A DNA stretch of 6,351 nucleotides from Chloroflexota bacterium (GTDB taxonomy: Bacteria; Chloroflexota; Anaerolineae; 4572-78; J111): NCBI GenBank assembly GCA_003695455.1, contig RFJF01000167.1, positions 1 to 6,351 of the forward strand, in the 5' to 3' direction. A model generated the notes under the pieces. It saw nothing but the letters and a program-made list of their open reading frames with translations, made no database searches and was not told the origin of the DNA. The position numbers and the translations under genes were made by a program. This document shows, in pieces, positions 3,692 through 6,351 of the stretch (the stretch's first letter is position 1; each line of letters starts with the position of its first letter).

Positions 3692-6351
3692 ATGAGCGTA
3701 ACACTTTCCCGCCGGGAATTGCTCAAAACAGGCGCCGCCGCTACCGCCGGGTTGACCTTTTTGCGGTTTGCGGGGCCTGAGGCCGCACCGGCCCAGGCCG
3801 CCCCGGCCGGTAATACCGAAGGAAGCCTGCAATGGAAACCAACCATCTGTAACATGTGCCCCAATATTTGCGGTATCAAAGTGGGGGTCAAAATGGTCGG
3901 CGGCAAAGAACGGGCCGTCAAAATCGAAGGCAACCCGGCCCACCCGTACAACCAGGGCCGTATTTGCGCCCGCGGGCAGGCCGGTCTGCGCCGCCAGTAC
4001 AGCCCCGACCGGCTGAAAACGCCCCTCATCCGCGTCGAAGGCTCCAAACGCGGCGAGTGGGCCTTCCGCAAAGCCACGTGGGATGAAGCCTACGACCTGA
4101 TTATGAAAAAGGTCAAGGAACACAACATTCAACCCTACGAAATGGCGATTTTGGGCGCGTGGAACATCTGCCTGTTTTACAAGGCCCACCGCATGGTGCT
4201 GGCAAAGGTTCTGCAAACGCCCAACATCGTCTCATTTCAGGTGCAAAACTGCATGCTGGGCCAGCACTTTGGGCTGGACAGCGTGGTTGGCTCCTTCAAC
4301 GCCCACGACGACATTGTGAGCGACTACGCCAACGCCAAACTCATCCTCAGCCTGCGCTCCAACGCTTCGCTCACCTCTGCGTCTGGGCGCACCCGCCGCT
4401 TCACCGATGGCCTGCGCAACGGAGCGAAGGTCATTCTGCTGGACCCGCGCATGTCCGAAGCCGCGGCGAAAGCCGATGTGTGGCTGCCGGTTCGGCCCGG
4501 CACCGACCAGGCCGTGCTGCTGGTCATTCTGCGGGAGATGATCAACCGCAAAACCTATGACGCCGACTTTTTGACCAACTACTCCAACGCGCCGTACCTG
4601 GCGATGGCCGCACCCAAAGGCCCGATGGTGCAGATGGCCATGAAGCCCAATGAAAAAACCGGCAAACCGGGCCAGTTTTTCGTCTTCGATGAAAACAGCC
4701 AGTCAATTGTGGCCCTGCCCGCACCGATGAACGGCAACTTCAAAGATATCAACGGCAATCCGGTCAAACCGGCCCTCATCGCTCCCGACGGGTTGACGAT
4801 GGACGGCAAGCCGGTCAAAACCGCCTTCCAATTTTTGGCGGAAAAGGTCCAGCCCTACACCGCCGAGTGGGCCACCGATATTTGTGACATCCCCGCCGAT
4901 ACCATCGCCGCGGTGGCTGAAGAATTCGCCACCACCCCCGGCGCGATGGTTGACAGCGGCTGGTACGATTCCCGCTTTGAAAACTCCATCCAAACCTGGC
5001 GTACCGCCTCGCTCATCCAGATACTGACCGGCGGCATCGACCGGCCCGGCGGCTGGTACTACAACGCCAGCACCCGCGAACTCAACAAATCGTTCTGGGA
5101 TACCATGCGCGCCGGCGAACAGCCCAAAATGGCCCCCGGCATGTACATGGGTTTCGGCATGTCGAACCTGTTTGGCAACGCCGAAAACTGGAGCCACGGT
5201 GTACCCAACGTGGCCCGCGTGTGGAGCGACCAGCAGTGGGAGGCCGGTAACGACGGCGCGGCCTTTACGATGGTTCACTACAACGGCTACCCGGAATCGA
5301 TGAAGGGCGAACTGAGCTACAACGGCAAGCCGTACCAGCTCAAATTCCTGTTGCTGACGGCCACCAACCCCGTGCGCAGCGCCTACAGCGACACCGTTTG
5401 GAAAGAAGCCCTGTCCAGCCCCAAAGTGCCGCTGATTGTGGCCTACGACCTGCTTCCGCAGGACACCTTGCTGTACGCCGACATCATCCTGCCCGATTTC
5501 AGCTACCTGGAACGGGGTGACCAGCTTTACCACGCCGAGCAATCGCTGGAAGCGGCTTATGTGGCCCGCAACCCCATCGAGCCAATTGTGGACGGACGGC
5601 ACATGCTGGACGTGTTCTTTGAGCTGGCCGACCGCTTCGGCAGGCTGGACCCGTACATCAAGGGCATGGCCGGGTTGTTCGGCTGGGATGCCGAGGCGCT
5701 GGGCAAGACGGTCAAAAAGGCCCGCGCCGATGGCGTTCCGGTAGGCACGCCCATTCGGGATATGCTCATCAACGGCATGGCCAAAAAGAAGGGCGTGCCG
5801 GTGGAAAAACTGCAACAAATCTTCACCGAACAAGGCGTTTTGCCCACCGCGTCGCTGGACGAATTGCTGGAAGAGGCGGGCATTCCGTACAAATACCCCG
5901 CCCCCACCCTGTCGGGCCGCATCGAACTGTACAGCATCTTCTTTGCCGGATACACCAAAAAGTACGGCTACAAACCGAACTGGGACCCGCTGGTGGCCTA
6001 CATGGATCCCGGCTGGCGACCGGAACTCTCGCCCAAAGATTCGCTGGCTGATGACGAGTGCTACTTTATGCACGGCCACATTCCCACCATGAGCCACACC
6101 TCTACCGCCAACAACGATTTGCTGATGGCGATGACCGAACAGCAGGGATTGCTGTACACCGGCATCTGGATAAACCCGCAAAAGGCGGGCAAACTGGGCC
6201 TGAAAACCGGCGATGCGATTGCGCTGGAAAACACCAACACCGGCCAAAAAGCCACCGGCACGGCCTTCGTCACCGAACTGATTCGGCCCGATACCGTCTT
6301 TATGGCTTCCGCCCTGGGCCACGAAAACGACCAGCTTTCGACGGCCAAAGG
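3692..6351 (+). CDS. Tat-exported molybdopterin oxidoreductase, Psr/Phs/Ttr-like catalytic subunit (3' partial)
   Basis: The frame is open from the ATG at 3692 to the window edge, 886 codons with no stop. The N-terminus SRRELLK (6-12) with a following hydrophobic stretch is a twin-arginine signal, with a possible cleavage after A36 (AQA). C53, C56, C60 and C92 form the CX2CX3CX31C set for a [4Fe-4S] cluster; R94 sits where formate dehydrogenase and NapA types carry Lys and DmsA types carry Arg. C187 in VQNCMLGQHFGLDSVVG aligns with the Mo-ligating Cys region of the NapA-type pattern (Cys-Met, then FG-D, then G), so it is the likely Mo ligand. LLDPRMSEAA, LLTATNP and the segment around AYDLLPQDTLLYADIILPDF (about residues 585-610) are typical of the catalytic domain, and a C-terminal cofactor-binding domain starts near C790 (CYFMHGHIPTMSHT). 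The protein is already longer than typical PsrA/PhsA (about 750-800 residues), partly from a segment at about 310-375. It should act outside the cytoplasmic membrane as catalytic subunit of a respiratory complex; ferredoxin-like and NrfD-like partners would be expected downstream. The substrate (polysulfide, thiosulfate, tetrathionate, arsenate or other) is not determinable here. Confidence 0.92.
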   Translation, partial: MSVTLSRRELLKTGAAATAGLTFLRFAGPEAAPAQAAPAGNTEGSLQWKPTICNMCPNICGIKVGVKMVGGKERAVKIEGNPAHPYNQGRICARGQAGLRRQYSPDRLKTPLIRVEGSKRGEWAFRKATWDEAYDLIMKKVKEHNIQPYEMAILGAWNICLFYKAHRMVLAKVLQTPNIVSFQVQNCMLGQHFGLDSVVGSFNAHDDIVSDYANAKLILSLRSNASLTSASGRTRRFTDGLRNGAKVILLDPRMSEAAAKADVWLPVRPGTDQAVLLVILREMINRKTYDADFLTNYSNAPYLAMAAPKGPMVQMAMKPNEKTGKPGQFFVFDENSQSIVALPAPMNGNFKDINGNPVKPALIAPDGLTMDGKPVKTAFQFLAEKVQPYTAEWATDICDIPADTIAAVAEEFATTPGAMVDSGWYDSRFENSIQTWRTASLIQILTGGIDRPGGWYYNASTRELNKSFWDTMRAGEQPKMAPGMYMGFGMSNLFGNAENWSHGVPNVARVWSDQQWEAGNDGAAFTMVHYNGYPESMKGELSYNGKPYQLKFLLLTATNPVRSAYSDTVWKEALSSPKVPLIVAYDLLPQDTLLYADIILPDFSYLERGDQLYHAEQSLEAAYVARNPIEPIVDGRHMLDVFFELADRFGRLDPYIKGMAGLFGWDAEALGKTVKKARADGVPVGTPIRDMLINGMAKKKGVPVEKLQQIFTEQGVLPTASLDELLEEAGIPYKYPAPTLSGRIELYSIFFAGYTKKYGYKPNWDPLVAYMDPGWRPELSPKDSLADDECYFMHGHIPTMSHTSTANNDLLMAMTEQQGLLYTGIWINPQKAGKLGLKTGDAIALENTNTGQKATGTAFVTELIRPDTVFMASALGHENDQLSTAK

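Noticed and set aside
3553..3780. 75-codon + strand open frame across the intergenic region and oxidoreductase start
   Set aside because: It is in another frame from the oxidoreductase, has no ribosome binding site and covers promoter-like DNA.
4703..6322. 539-codon open frame on the minus strand
   Set aside because: It lies wholly antisense to the oxidoreductase, whose motifs are unmistakable; the open frame follows from GC-rich codon bias and its translation is low-complexity Gly/Val/His-rich with no recognisable domain.

Overview
The window is about 6.35 kb of moderately GC-rich bacterial DNA with every recognisable gene on the + strand. It holds five protein genes: the 3' part of a radical SAM/TPR protein, a small membrane-anchored cytochrome c, a soluble GAF-domain histidine kinase, its NarL/FixJ-type response regulator, and most of a Tat-exported molybdopterin oxidoreductase that runs off the right edge. 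The first and last genes are cut by the window edges. No tRNA, rRNA, CRISPR array, insertion sequence or phage gene was seen. No taxonomic marker is present. The mix of genes and the style of the sequences fit an environmental Gram-negative-like or Chloroflexota (Anaerolineae-like) bacterium, but that is an impression, not a demonstration.

Layout. 1-1181: radical SAM protein, C-terminal half of the barrel plus a helical-repeat tail. 1182-1244: short gap with a GC-rich hairpin. 1245-1619: monohaem cytochrome c with an N-terminal membrane anchor. 1620-1742: gap with a hairpin just after the cytochrome stop and a plausible sigma70-type promoter (TTGTTA, 17 bp, TAAAAT). 1743-2885 and 2857-3507: kinase and regulator, overlapping by 29 bp and so very likely one operon. 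3508-3691: a gene-free 184-bp region with six C-tracts, a plausible promoter (TTCACC, 17 bp, TATACT) and a leader of about 87 nt. 3692-6351: the oxidoreductase.

How the parts may work together (inference). The oxidoreductase has a twin-arginine signal, a [4Fe-4S] cysteine set and a likely Mo-ligating cysteine. It looks like the catalytic subunit of a respiratory Psr/Phs/Ttr-like complex, whose electron-transfer and membrane subunits would be expected just beyond the right edge. The adjacent two-component pair has no membrane segment, so it probably senses a cytoplasmic or diffusible cue through its cysteine-containing GAF domain. The C-tract array just upstream of the oxidoreductase promoter is the natural candidate for the regulator's binding region, with a possible related site at the kinase promoter. 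The membrane cytochrome c could exchange electrons with this or another respiratory complex. The substrate of the oxidoreductase cannot be decided from the sequence.
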